A DNA stretch of 64,000 bases from Periplaneta americana (Eukaryota > Arthropoda > Insecta > Blattodea > Blattidae), in contig NC_091132.1 in the NCBI RefSeq assembly GCF_040183065.1, forward strand, positions 163,609,102-163,673,101, given 5' to 3'. Below are positions 35,052 through 45,643 of this stretch, piece after piece (positions within the stretch are counted from its first letter, which is position 1; each line of letters begins with the position of its first letter). Made by a program: the position numbers and the translations under genes. The notes under the pieces were generated by a model. That model was not told where the DNA came from. It saw only the letters and a list, made by a program, of their open reading frames with translations, and made no database searches.

Positions 35052-35833
35052 CAGTGTGTAACAAAAAGGTATGGCCGAACTTTCAGGAACGCGTTGAAGA
35101 GAAAATGTTATATGGGCATGGTTCCGCAAATGCTTTATTTCCATGTTAGTACTCATTTTCTACAACTCTTTATATTACATTAATCATGGGAAGCACAGGA
35201 ACAGAAAGTACCAGAATACCACGTGAAACTCTTCTTACATGAAATGTCCAAACTGCACTATACTCTACCTGTTCTGCTAGAAGACGTATCTTTACCAGTG
35301 CGACGAAACATGTACTTCATGCATAAGGAGCGTCTCCTTATTTCAGTGTTAATTTTCGTCGCATTCTAAATAACAGATGGACAGGCAGAGGTGGACCAAT
35401 ATCTTGGCCTCCACGCTCTCCAGACCTAAACCCACTACACTTTTATTTGTGGGGAGCATTTGAAAGCTATTGTCTATGGAACCCCAGCACAAGATGGAGA
35501 GAGTCTTCGTGCCCGTATTATGAAAGGCTGTGCAACAATACGCAATTTTCCAGGGATACATCACTGCATCTGGGATTCAATGCGACTGCGGGCTGCTGCA
35601 CGTGCTCATGGAGGGCATTTTGAACATTTCATGTAAGAAAGTTTCATGTGGTATGCTGGTACGTTCTGTTCCTGTGTGTTTCCCATGATTAATGTATTAT
35701 GAAGAGTGGTAGAAAATGAGTTCTAACATGGAAACAAAGCGCTTGTGGAACCATGTCCATATAACATATTTTCTTCTCCTACATGTGAGGAATGTTTCCT
35801 AAAAATCTGGCCGTACCTTTTTGTTATACTCTG
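35052..35833 (+). mobile_element. DD41D mariner deletion copy
   Basis: Inverted ends of about 200 bp (CAGTGTGTAACAAAAAGGTA; opposite strand CAGAGTATAACAAAAAGGTA) enclose only the C-terminal third of a transposase: WTGRGGPISWPPRSPDLNPL, HFYLWGAFESYC and a decayed end. The third catalytic Asp reads His (NPLHFYLWG), and the HTH and the first two catalytic sites are deleted. TA is at 35050-35051; the right flank reads AA. Confidence 0.83.
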
Positions 35834-36072
35834 AATATTGATTAATATTAAAAATCAATCTTACATACATTGCTTGAATGAGTAAAGTTGAGAGAATAGT
35901 TGATATGTGTAGATGCACCTTAAGAGTCGCGCGAGGTGTTGCTAATACTCCAAATATAATGGGTTCTTATAGGTTAATTTATTTGAACAATTAAAATATC
36001 GCTCCATTTTTTTATTTATACAACTATATGAAACATCTTAATACTAAACACAATGTTATAATTAATGTACAG
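35834..36072. other. Spacer, nothing recognised
   Basis: AT-rich spacer without a recognisable feature. Confidence 0.5.
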
Positions 36073-36075
36073 TAA

Positions 36076-36644
36076 AGGTAAGCATTCACTACATCGTATC
36101 GCACTCCTAGTACGAATCGCACGCAATGGATATTTTGAGTGGAGTGCGTTCACTGTAACGGCTCTAGCTCATCGCCTCATCGGATTCCCTATCAGCTGTT
36201 CAAAACATGACGTCATACGATATTGACATTGCTGAAAAGAGGAATTTGAGGTTAGGTCTATTAAATATGAGTGTTTGCGAATAAGAATTTGTAATTGCTA
36301 CATGCATCCTAATTGAAGAGGAAGAAACGAAAAAGATATTGGTTACTGGTTACATAATATATATGTACGAAACGACTTGATTACTGTAATGGGAACGCCT
36401 CAAATTATATAATAAAATTCTTCGTAATTTTCTACAAGCGAAATACGTTTTCCGTCTGCCATTTTGGCGCTACACTGAACATGGCACAACATAACAGTAA
36501 CACTTGAGCAAAAAAAAAAAAAAAAAAAATAGACTTATCAAAGAAGGCCATGATCGCACGCATCGGAAATGTTGCTTATCCTAGAAACGTGGACGGATAT
36601 GCCGAGAGCCAATGCCTGCGATACGATGTAATGAACACTTACCT
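36076..36644 (+). mobile_element. PIF/Harbinger-type MITE
   Basis: The ends AGGTAAGCATTCACTACATC and (opposite strand) AGGTAAGTGTTCATTACATC match for about 28 bp and are flanked by TAA at 36073-36075 and 36645-36647. The interior has a decayed N-terminal phrase (EEEETKK then, after a frame change, LHNIYVRNDLITVMG) resembling the W.H.I...R....G segment at the start of Harbinger transposases. No nuclease remains. Confidence 0.75.
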
Positions 36645-36647
36645 TAA

Positions 36648-37294
36648 TAGTAATATTTCAATATTGGTTCACATGTAATATTCGAACGTCTAATCACTCC
36701 TACCCATAATTTATTTTTTATCTCACTTTCCACACACATTTCTGGACACATTTCTGTGCGACAGTCACTACTTAACGTCCATTTTTATTACTTGTTACAC
36801 AAGTTTGGTCAGTTTAGTCACTGTCACCATTTACAAAATAGGTACGCGTAGTGTTGACATCACCAACACCACATAAACTGTTATCTCGAGTATGGGAATT
36901 CAATTTCAAACTAGGGTGTTGAAGGGTTTTAATACATACGGATTTATGAAAATAAAAGCACACACATTACTTCATTTGATCCACACGGTTAATAAGAAAC
37001 ATAAACCCAACCATACATACAAATAAAAGTCAAATACTGTTCCATTTTGTGTGATTTGAAATGTAATGAAATATGTTTATTTCAGTTATTCATATTCATA
37101 ATTCCTACTAAATGAAAATTATAAATTTCTGCTTTGTAACTTTTCATTCTCTTTCATTTAAAGTATTCGACGGTTCTTACACCACCACTGCAGCTTTGAG
37201 ATGTGAAACATGTTAAAACTTTTATATAAATAGTTAGCTAGTGTTAACATATTCTCAAATCTCAAAATGAAGCCTAAGCCAACCTGTCACAAAT
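36648..37294. other. Intergenic DNA, nothing recognised
   Basis: No supported feature. Confidence 0.5.
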
Positions 37295-37297
37295 TTA

Positions 37298-38023
37298 GGC
37301 CCGTTACACACTTGAAGAGATCTCGCTAGCGAGTAATGTGTAGCGAGGTTAAGTCAAAGTTTGATAACATTGATTCAAACGGACGTCCACACACGTCTCG
37401 TTCGAGGCGAAAACCACGAGCGAGTTTCTCGCTGGAATCGGTAGCTCAGCGAATTTTCTTGACACATTTATCATAGATCTTTGACATTTATACCGTTTAT
37501 GACAACTGAATGTAGAAAAATATGAAATAATATCACAGGTGGCGGAGAATTGTGTAATTTTCATTGACAATGAGGAAAGATAGCTGATAATTGCAGCCAG
37601 AAACTTATCTAACTTGTACGATGCCATCCGTAGGCCTATTTGTATGATACACGGGATAAAAACTATAAAAACACGAAACTTAAAGCAGAAATCTGGAGAC
37701 AAATTATCTGAAAATAACTAGAGCTATATTTTATTTTGATGTGCTTTAATATTATTAATTATAACATTTGAAATTGTATTTATATGTCTTAACAGTTTAC
37801 ATAATTTTAATCAGAACATAGCAAAGAATCCTCTATCAAATCAAGAAAGCAAAAAAACAGGTCTAATCAATCTGAAATAATGCCTAAACGTATCATCATC
37901 CAAATACGAAATAAATGACCGAAACTCACCCTTATCTTCGTGAGATATAACTCGTTAAGTGTGTGGAGGATTATTCTTTCCCTCTTTCTCGCTAGCGAGA
38001 TCTCTTGAAGTGTGTAACGGGCT
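37298..38023 (+). mobile_element. PIF/Harbinger-type element with MADF-like remnant, shorter copy
   Basis: The ends GGCCCGTTACACACTTGAAG and (opposite strand) AGCCCGTTACACACTTCAAG (last base pair diverged) are flanked by TTA at 37295-37297 and 38024-38026. Over most of its length it matches the copy at 28869-29907, including AGCTGATAATTGCAGCCAGA in the MADF-like part, but it lacks about 300 bp. It lies 160 bp downstream of the gene B stop codon. Confidence 0.85.
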
Positions 38024-38188
38024 TTACATACACAAGATATATGAAATGCTCGAACTGACCTATGCTGACAGTTTTCCGCAAGCCTTTCTCTATCCTTATT
38101 TTAGGTGTGAAATTGGTGTCGGCTCTCACTTGTTTTTGTTTACAGTACGTTTGACTCCACAGAAGTAAACGACGTAAGTTAAACAAAT

Positions 38189-39191
38189 TTATGAACTAAC
38201 GTTCAAACGCAGTGACTGTGCGCAATGCTGGCGTTCATGCCCTCTTAAATGATCCAAACGCAAGAAACTTTTCCCACATGCACTGCATTTGAATGGTTTC
38301 TCGCCTGTATGTAAGAGTCCATGTCTTTTTAGAGTACCAGGATCATTAAAAGTCTTTCCACAGAGTTCGCATTTGAATGGTTTCTGTCCTGTATGCAGGG
38401 GTAAATGGCGTTTCAGATCTCTGTTTTTGAAGAAAGATTTTCCACAATAATCACATTTGAATGGCTTCTCGCCCGTGTGGCGACGTTTATGACTTTTTAG
38501 ATTACTAGAATCAGAGAAGCACATTCCACAGATATCGCATTTGAACGGTTTGTGGCCTGTATGCTGGCGCTCATGGCTCCTTAAATGGCCCGAATCAAGG
38601 AAACACTTTCCGCACACATCGCATTTGAACGGTTTCTCTCCGGTATGTCGGCGGCGATGTTTTGTTAGAGAACTCGACTCCGAGAAACACAATTCACAGA
38701 TATCACATTTGAAAGGTTTCTCGCCTGTATGCAGGCGTCTATGGCATTTCAGATTACCAGAATGCGAGAAACACTTTCCACAATCCTCACATTTGAATGG
38801 TTTGTCGCCCGTGTGCAGTCGTGTATGGCGTTGTAAATCTCCATTTTGAAAGAAACATTTCCCACAAACATCACATTTGAATGACTTCTCCCCTGTGTGC
38901 AAAAGTGCATGGCATCTTAAATGTCTCTGTTCAACGAAACATTTCCCACATATATCGCACTTGAAAGGCTTTTCGCCTGTGTGCTTCAAGACATGTCTTT
39001 TCAATCCGCTCGAATACACGAAACTCTTTTCACAGACTTCACATTTGAATTGCTTTTCTTCTGTATGAGGCCACACCGTAATTTTCTCCGAGGAAATAGA
39101 ATGCCTTGCAGTTTGACAAACAGTCATGTAGGCTTGGTGTGCAAAACCCGCATACTCTGATATTCCTGTGTTGTCATGTGTATCTGAAAAT
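38189..39191 (-). CDS. C2H2 zinc-finger gene B, last exon (10 fingers)
   Basis: The acceptor TTTTTATGATAG gives A, which completes the Arg codon begun in exon 3. It then reads FSDTHDNTGISEYAGFAHQA, a short linker, ten tandem C2H2 fingers and TAA at 38191-38189. A nearer TTTTCAG acceptor would break the phase. Helix residues -1/2/3/6 by finger: Y S G R, E R H C, Q G D R, H G N C, E S S K, D G H S, D S N S, K R D R, D G T R, R D H G. All C2H2 ligands are present and most linkers are TGEKPF or close variants, so this looks functional. Full coding sequence (45315 to 38189) is 1329 nt, about 442 residues. Expected role: nuclear DNA-binding transcriptional regulator, target unknown. Confidence 0.93.
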
Positions 39192-39414
39192 CTATCATAA
39201 AAATATATATTTAATCTATAAAACAGTCATATTAAGCAAGTAATTCCATAAATTACAAGAAAGCACATTTTAACACTACACCTCAATACCAGGTACACTA
39301 TCATATTTATTTTTTATGTGCAAGATTATTCAAAAGTAAGTTACATTTTGACGCCACCATTACCTTTTTAAGAATTAAAATATACACAAAACAAGAACAC
39401 ACTTATACTCATAA

Positions 39415-39600
39415 AGACATGGAGTTTATTTCGAGTCAGGCCACAAAGGGAAACATCGAAAGAGAGTTCGGTGCTGTGGATTGGATTCGGCGTAGCTCAG
39501 TAGTCAGAGCGCTTGGTACGTAGAACCAAGGACTCGGGTTCGATCCCCGGTGCCGGAGCAAATTTTTCTCCTCAAATATTATTTTTTCTTTCCTCAAAAC
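39415..39600 (+). repeat. tRNA-headed SINE with near-intact cloverleaf
   Basis: The segment 39487-39560 folds like a tRNA: a 7-bp acceptor (TTCGGCG with TGCCGGA), D arm GCTC...GAGC, anticodon arm TTGGT/ACCAA with loop ACGTAGA, and T arm around GGGTTCGATCCC. Position 33 is C rather than T, so it is unlikely to be a working tRNA. The upstream head and downstream CAAATTTTTCTCCTC parallel the SINEs at 51 kb. It lies in gene B intron 3. Confidence 0.6.
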
Positions 39601-39649
39601 TTTCGGGTAGTGAGCGATGAACATGGGGAGAGTTTTCATCAGGATTTTT

Positions 39650-40215
39650 CTTAAATAGAAAGAAGCTATCAGGAAAAATGGAGACCAAATATTCTGTCAG
39701 ACTACTGCTGGACACTCAAAAAGAGATGTTTCTCAAGCGAAATATAGCCTAAAATTTATTTCACACACATTTTAGGTAAATAAATATGATTTTAGGTAAA
39801 ACGTTACAAGGTACTAGAAAAGTTTGAATTACATTTCATACAATTACTAAAAAACCTGGGATGAGAGAAAACTTTTGAAAGAGATTTGAAATCAGCACTA
39901 AAAATGCTATAAGAATCACCCATTCTTCATCTTTCAACAAAAAATATGTTTAGTTTCGTTGATCAGTGATATTTAATTTAACTTTGCCAAAAATGATTTC
40001 ATCATGCCATCAGATACACATATTTCCGTCAAGTAAATTACCAGATTCATCATATTTTGTTTATTATATGCATCACCTCCATCATAGCACATAAAGCCTG
40101 AAATACTTCCGCGCAGTCTTGGATATTCATATAAAAATGTACATTCACTGATAACAAAATACTATGGAGAAAGAAGGAAAAGAGGCAATACGAAAAATCG
40201 GAAGTGAAATGGAAG
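39650..40215. other. Gene B intron 3, nothing recognised
   Basis: AT-rich intron sequence without recognisable repeats. Confidence 0.5.
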
Positions 40216-40217
40216 AA

Positions 40218-40792
40218 TTACTATGTTTTTATGGAGTATTCAATTCGATCTGAATACGATCCACACTGAATATGATCCCTGTTTTCATGCAATTTTCGAT
40301 ACATATTGAAAACTATCTTAGTATGGAAGCTGAAGTTTCGAAAGTAGTTATGTTGGTTAACATGTCATCGACATATTAGCATGTTGGTCACTCTGCAGGC
40401 ATTAGCTATAAACAATGTTCCATTTTCCAAATGCGGAGCATGAAAATGTAATATTCCGGCTGTTAATGAATAACGGTAATATTAACTTTTAGGAGAACAC
40501 GAAATATTATGTTTTACAACACTCTTTTTCAACATTCATATTTCCTTCGCTGTTGATAAAACAGCTGACACATGAAACAAAGGACGATCGATCACGCGCT
40601 TAGCATATTGAGATCGAATTGAATACGATACCCATTTTCATGGAACTCAATTCGAACTGAATATGATCTGATCCCACTTTTTAGGTGTATCGACCTTGAG
40701 AGTCAGATTGAATTGAATCTCCGTTTTAATGAAGATTTCAATACGGTAAGTGCATTCAGATCGATCTGTATAGTCCATGAAAACGTAGTAAA
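40218..40792. mobile_element. TIR element (MITE) in gene B intron 3
   Basis: The left end TTACTATGTTTTTATGGAGT and right end (opposite strand) TTACTACGTTTTCATGGACT are related, followed in both arms by TTCGATCTGAAT-like sequence. Internal phrases built on AATTCGATCTGAATACGAT recur several times (40230, 40610, 40650, 40760), suggesting subterminal repeats. No coding capacity and no clear duplication. Confidence 0.65.
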
Positions 40793-41396
40793 TGTAACTA
40801 GTACTGAAAAAGCTAAGTCACTTAACTTTATTTATAAACTGTTTCGATTAGGAACATATTTTATGTAATAGTTATTTAAAAAAGACACATAAAACAGCTA
40901 TACCGAGAGTGAAATCGTTTCTAATATTATATTTATTATTATGAGACTAGGCAATTAGAACTTACAAAAATGTCGAAAAATATAGACTTCGATTTGGTTC
41001 ACTGAAGTGTAAAAAGAGTATAGTGACAACCAGTCCTAATACTACTAGTTGAACTACAAAGATTCTCTCCCAATTAAGATTTTCACTCTCTCATTCGGAC
41101 TGGAAGCAGTTTGGACGAGGGAATTCATACACACAAGTAGGAGGAATAAATACTGAATTTCATTACAAAATATGATGATTTGTAGGTGTAAAAGTATGTT
41201 CTTATCATTTGTGTTCATTTTATGAAAGAAAAAGTAAGCTCTGTAGCAATTACAGCCTTCATAATTTTCGAGGTTATTCTTATTATATGGACAAACCATT
41301 CCATGCCGTAACAGATTTCAAATTAACATCATATGTGACAATTTTAATGAAACAATGAAAGAAATGACCATGTGAAGACTCGCACACCACACTCAC

Positions 41397-41479
41397 CTAT
41401 CGGGCAAAATCTCATTCTCTTCTGCCGCAACTTCCAGTTCCAATTCGTCCTTTACTGTGTCTGAACCACATAACTCTTC
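41397..41479 (-). CDS. Zinc-finger gene B, exon 3 (acidic linker exon)
   Basis: The exon is 83 nt between acceptor CTTTATTTTTAG and donor GTGAGTGTG. It enters in phase 0 and leaves AG of an Arg codon. It reads EELCGSDTVKDELELEVAAE and then ENEILPD. Length and phase equal those of gene A exon 3. VKDE fits a SUMO-acceptor pattern. Confidence 0.88.
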
Positions 41480-42008
41480 CTAAAAATAAAGACAAATTAG
41501 AACAGATATATGGCGCAAGTTTACATGTAGAATGCATTGATTTTTCATGACATAGGCTTGCATTTAAATTCTACTGAATCCAAGTTGAAAACCGAGTGGT
41601 AAGATGATTTTAAATTTGATTATAACTTATTACTGCACTATGAAACAGTAAGATAATATTCGGAAATATAAAATAAAAGATAATATTCAGATACATAAAA
41701 TATCTCTTAATTTTCAAAGAAATTGAAATATTATTCACTGTGTGATACTCTTTTTTAACACTTATAATCTTATTTCAAATGTTTCTTCCACTTTCAATAC
41801 ACTAACATTTGAATACTATTGAAAGAAAAAAATATATGGATGCTTTCACCCAATCATTAATTTAGCTTAACTGATGAATTGTTTTAGCTTATAAATTGAA
41901 TTAACCTACTTAATATGAATTGTACAATTTTGTATAGCTTAACGAAAATATGTTTGTAAATTGAATTAATTTGTTTACTCTGTGTTGTATATATTTGTAT
42001 AGTTTGGC
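41480..42008. other. Gene B intron 2, AT-rich
   Basis: Low-complexity AT-rich DNA; the right part already shows decayed relatives of the 49-bp tandem repeat that follows. Confidence 0.45.
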
Positions 42009-42204
42009 TGATGAATTGTATATGCTGTAAATTGAATAGTAGTCTGTATAGATCAATTGATGAATTGTATATGCTGTAAATTGAATAGTAGTCTGTATAG
42101 ATCAATTGATGAATTGTATATGCTGTAAATTGAATAGTAGTCTGTATAGATCAATTGATGAATTGTATATGCTGTAAATGGTTTAGTAGTCTGTTAGCTC
42201 AACT
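42009..42204. repeat. 49-bp tandem repeat, 4 units, in a longer degenerate array
   Basis: Units start TGATGAATTGTATATGCTGT at 42009, 42058, 42107 and 42156; the first three are nearly identical. Related but degenerate units (GTAAATTGAATTAATxTGxTTG) extend on both sides from about 41870 to 42550, so the identical units are a recent local expansion of an old array. Confidence 0.85.
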
Positions 42205-42576
42205 GATGTATTGTTTATGATTATGTACAAATTTGTATAGCTTAATGAAAGTATGCTTGTAAATTGAATTAATCTGCTTGCTTTGTATTGTATATGTTAC
42301 TATAGTTTTGGTTGATGATTGGTATATGCTTTAAATTGAATAGTAATCTGTATAGCTCTATTGATGAATTCTTTGTGTTTGTGATTTGAAGTAATTTGCA
42401 TGATATGTATTATCAATTTCTGTATATTACAACTGAGTGAACTGTTTACGCCTTAAATTGAATTAACTTACTTGTTTTGTATTATATGTTATAGATCAAC
42501 TGATGAATAATCGTTTGCGTTTGTAAATTTAATTAATCTGATTGGCTATGTATTGTATATTTTTAGTAGAGCCATC

Positions 42577-43035
42577 GATGTAGCTCAGTCAGCAGACTCG
42601 CTGGGCTGCTGATCCGGAGCTGCGCTCAGTCTTGAGTTGGATTCTTCATTTGGTCTCATTGAATGGTTTCTTCCGAGGTCTTCCCCAGCCGTGGGACTGA
42701 AGCCGGATGGTCTATGGCGTGTCCTCAGCCTCACAACATTCCACCCCCTTTGGTCTGATTACCTGGTTGGGTTTTTACCGAGGTTTCTCCAACCATAAGG
42801 CAAATGCAGGGTAATCTTTTGATGAATCCTCGGGCCTCACATCATCTCACTACAGCTCGCCAAAATATTGGTAAAAAATTGTAGAAAGTTACAAAATTGT
42901 AAAACTATAAAAACTGTAAAATATTTTTAAAATTTGTAAAAATTATAATTGTAATATTGTCAAATTTTTTACTTCTTCCACATCTTAAAGCTTCATTGCT
43001 CCTATAAGATCTATGGAATGTAATAAATGAAATGA
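42577..43035 (+). repeat. tRNA-headed SINE, long form
   Basis: The head GTAGCTCAGTCAGCAGACTC (A box) with a degraded B box (GAGTTGGATTC) is followed by a GC-richer body (GGTTTCTTCCGAGGTCTTCC; a second related block at 42765 with ACCGAGGTTTCTCCAACCAT). A long AT-rich 3' part rich in TTGTAAAA ends AATAAATGAAATG. The 3' part may be shared with a partner LINE, which I infer from family habits. It lies in gene B intron 2. Confidence 0.7.
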
Positions 43036-43660
43036 AAAATGAAGTGAAATTAGCGAAATCTATCTCAACTCCAAGATGTGTGTCCACAAAATTTAACATT
43101 ACACCATACTTTCCATTAAACGATCTAAATACAACATTTAATTCTTGCAAATATTTTGGTAAAATGTTAATATCGGTAGTAAATAATAAACCTCAATTTA
43201 TTCCTATGATTTCTGCCACTAAAAATTATGAAGAGGAAAATATTTGACACGATCTCGCAAGTGACAATTATGATACAAGATTGTGTAAGACAGCCTGCAG
43301 ATTTCGCATATAATTATATTTGTTCTAGAAGGTGCTTTAAATTGTATATTCGAAAATAATATGACTTATGTCTTCTATATTCACTCGAATAATGAATCAC
43401 AGTCAATAAATACATAATATTACTAATAAATAATTAAATCGATGTTGTGATACATATCAATTTGGCGCCATAAACGAAGTTTTACTTACATGGTACAATG
43501 TCGGAGGAAACAGCATTGAAGAAGTTCGCGGAATTATCCCTATAATCTACCGGCATGGGTGAACGATTATCAAAAAGACAGTTATGACACATGTGCTGCC
43601 AGTAATTGTAAATTACAGGAACGCCACTTTTTACCTTTTTCAAAATCGCTGAAATAAACT
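43036..43660. other. Gene B intron 2, unassigned
   Basis: At about 43585-43655 a plus frame reads YDTCAASNCKLQERHFLPFS, vaguely like the start of a THAP finger, but too short to support a call. Otherwise nothing. Confidence 0.3.
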
Positions 43661-43666
43661 ATAAAA

Positions 43667-44774
43667 TGAAAGTATTCATTAGTGCAAATACATGTGATCA
43701 CTTGGAGAGCTGTAGTCCCACCCAACCCGCCCTAAATAGGTACTTTACTTATATACGAAAATCGTAGTCTGTGAATGAAGAATGCAGCCATATTTCGTTA
43801 ATTTCATAGTGGGTTTCAGTGTCGCCAACATAGTAATAATACACACCTAATAAAACCTAACCTAACCTTCCACCTGTAGCAACATTCTTCACGTTTAGTA
43901 TCATTTCGTTTGCATGTATTGGCAACCCAGCTACTCGTGTCGGGGAGTCATCTAGTGGAAGTAGATCGTACTGCCAGGAAGAATAACAGTGCAATATTTC
44001 GTTCAGTGGCCAGTAATATACTTCATCTTGGCGTGCCCAAGCTTCACAATTAATATTTTGTGGACAAAGGATATTGATAACACCAATCATTAAGCGATAT
44101 TCAAGATGATAATATTAGGTGCCTCAGTCTATATAACAAGATAGCATATTTGCCAAAAGCAACTGTATTATCACTGGAAGTATTTTCGGTCAATCTAGAG
44201 CATCCAACAGCCACTGAACGAATATTGCGCACTTTTATCACTACCAATGTGGCGCTATAAACTAATTTTCAATACTTTTATCACAAACACAACACATATC
44301 AAATCTTATTGTACCATATATATATATATATAGAATTATTACTACATTAACACATTTAGTATATCACGATACATGTGAAATGTAATTATTATGAAATTAT
44401 GAATTAGAATTCGTACGATTCACTTCCACTAGATAGCAATCGACACAATTGGCAGAGCCGGCAATACTTGAAAAAGAAATTATACTAAATATGAGGAATG
44501 TTACTACACTTGTGTAGTATTATGTGACAGGTTAGGTTAGGTTTGAATAGGTGTGTAGTATTATGACACAGGTTAGGTTAGGTTTGATTAGGTGTGTAGT
44601 ATTATTACTATGCCGGCAACGCTGAAACCCACTGTTACATTAAAGAAATATGTCGGTATTCTTCGTTCACGCACGATGATTTTCGTATATAAGTAAGGTA
44701 TATATTTAGGGTGGGTTGGGTGGGATTACAGCTCTCCCAGTGATCACATCAATTTCTACTAATCAATACTGTAA
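43667..44774. mobile_element. Long-inverted-repeat element, about 200-bp arms
   Basis: The left arm (about 43667-43866) and right arm (about 44523-44774) match in reverse: TGTGATCAC, AGAGCTGTARTCCCACCCAA, CCCTAAATA, TTACTTATATACGAAAATC, then AACCTAACCTAACC. The right arm carries a 60-bp tandem duplication (two GGTTAGGTTAGGTTTGA units near 44530 and 44570). The centre has an open minus frame (44090-43857, ending NVKNVATGGRLG) of unknown nature. No clear target duplication. It lies in gene B intron 2. Confidence 0.75.
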
Positions 44775-44969
44775 ATCCAAGGCATTTTCAAGGTATTTTA
44801 CCAAGTTTCTATAGTGGCTGGGACATAAGAAAGATTCACTGTTCCCACAGCATACCAAAATTCCCTGTCAAAATAGTTGTATAGGCCTAGTGGGAAGATT
44901 TCTGTGAAGAACAGAACACAAGTTAAACACTGGAAAGAAGAGCCAGCACACCCAATAAGCTCCACTCAC

Positions 44970-45110
44970 CTCGGCTTCACATTTCACCACGGGAAAATTA
45001 TTTGGCAACAAAATTTCTTCAAATTTTATCTCTGGATTTTGATCCTCGCAGGTCTCGTCCACGCATTCCTTCTTTATCTCTGTCACGTGCAGATCCAATA
45101 CATTCCCTTC
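44970..45110 (-). CDS. Zinc-finger gene B, exon 2
   Basis: The exon is 141 nt (47 codons), phase 0 at both ends, between acceptor GTTCTACAG and donor GTGAGTGGAG. It reads EGNVLDLHVTEIKKECVDET, CEDQNPEIKFEEILLPNNFP, VVKCEAE. It is homologous to gene A exon 2 (22693-22830). IKKE, IKFE and VKCE fit SUMO-acceptor patterns. The intron to exon 1 is only 103 nt, whereas the same intron is 5.6 kb in gene A. Confidence 0.9.
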
Positions 45111-45213
45111 CTGTAGAACACAGAGACATTCTGACTGAGTAATATATTACAATGTGACGGAAGTTGGTCACAAGTGTACACTATGAATGTGCATGCCAAT
45201 GCTTCAATATTAC

Positions 45214-45320
45214 TTCTAGGGCATCTGGTGAAAAATTTTCCTCTTCTTTAACTGCATCATTACGTGGCTGTACTGCCAGAGGATCGACCTCAGGTTCCGT
45301 CTTAATAGCATCCATTACAA
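45214..45320 (-). CDS. Zinc-finger gene B, first coding exon
   Basis: After acceptor GTTCTTCCAG and TTGTA, ATG at 45315 opens MDAIKTEPEVDPLAVQPRND, then AVKEEENFSPDALE, ending at 45214 before donor GTAATATTG in phase 0. The acceptor implies a non-coding 5' exon further right, not located. IKTE and VKEE fit SUMO-acceptor patterns. This is the upstream-most coding exon of the window's most complete gene. Confidence 0.88.
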
Positions 45321-45569
45321 CTGGAAGAACAATGTCAGAAAATTACCAGTTTGCTGTTAATATAGCTAGACCTACACGTCACCTGCTTACCTTCAATAGG
45401 AATCGTGTCTGATACAGAACACTTCATTACGCTAGACATAAATTAATTTTGAATTATAAACGTAACTGTCAAATGCAACAATTAGCCACAAATTTTGTCT
45501 ATTTCCAATCCTACGGTTATTTCCATAGTGACAAACACATGCACAACATCAGGTTTGTTCGTACAGCAA

Positions 45570-45570
<1 letters not shown>

Positions 45571-45642
<72 letters not shown>
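45571..45642. repeat. TTA microsatellite
   Basis: About 24 TTA units just upstream of gene B exon 1. It produces spurious poly-Tyr and poly-Ile frames. Confidence 0.92.

Positions 45643-45643
<1 letters not shown>

Noticed and set aside
38541-39160. Plus-strand open frames opposite the finger exon
   Set aside because: Mirror images of the regular finger repeat on the minus strand (HLNGFSPVC patterns), not independent genes.
39184-39190. Acceptor TTTTCAG for the gene B finger exon
   Set aside because: Phase mismatch with exon 3; the upstream TATGATAG is in phase and adds RFSD, parallel to RIGE in gene A.
39487-39560. Possible tRNA gene with GTA in the anticodon position
   Set aside because: Position 33 is C, there is no intron as expected for tRNA-Tyr, and the flanks resemble SINE head and tail.
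44523-44595. Telomere-like TTAGG repeats
   Set aside because: Only two to three GGTTA units within the arm of an inverted-repeat element, mirrored in the other arm, so not an interstitial telomere tract.
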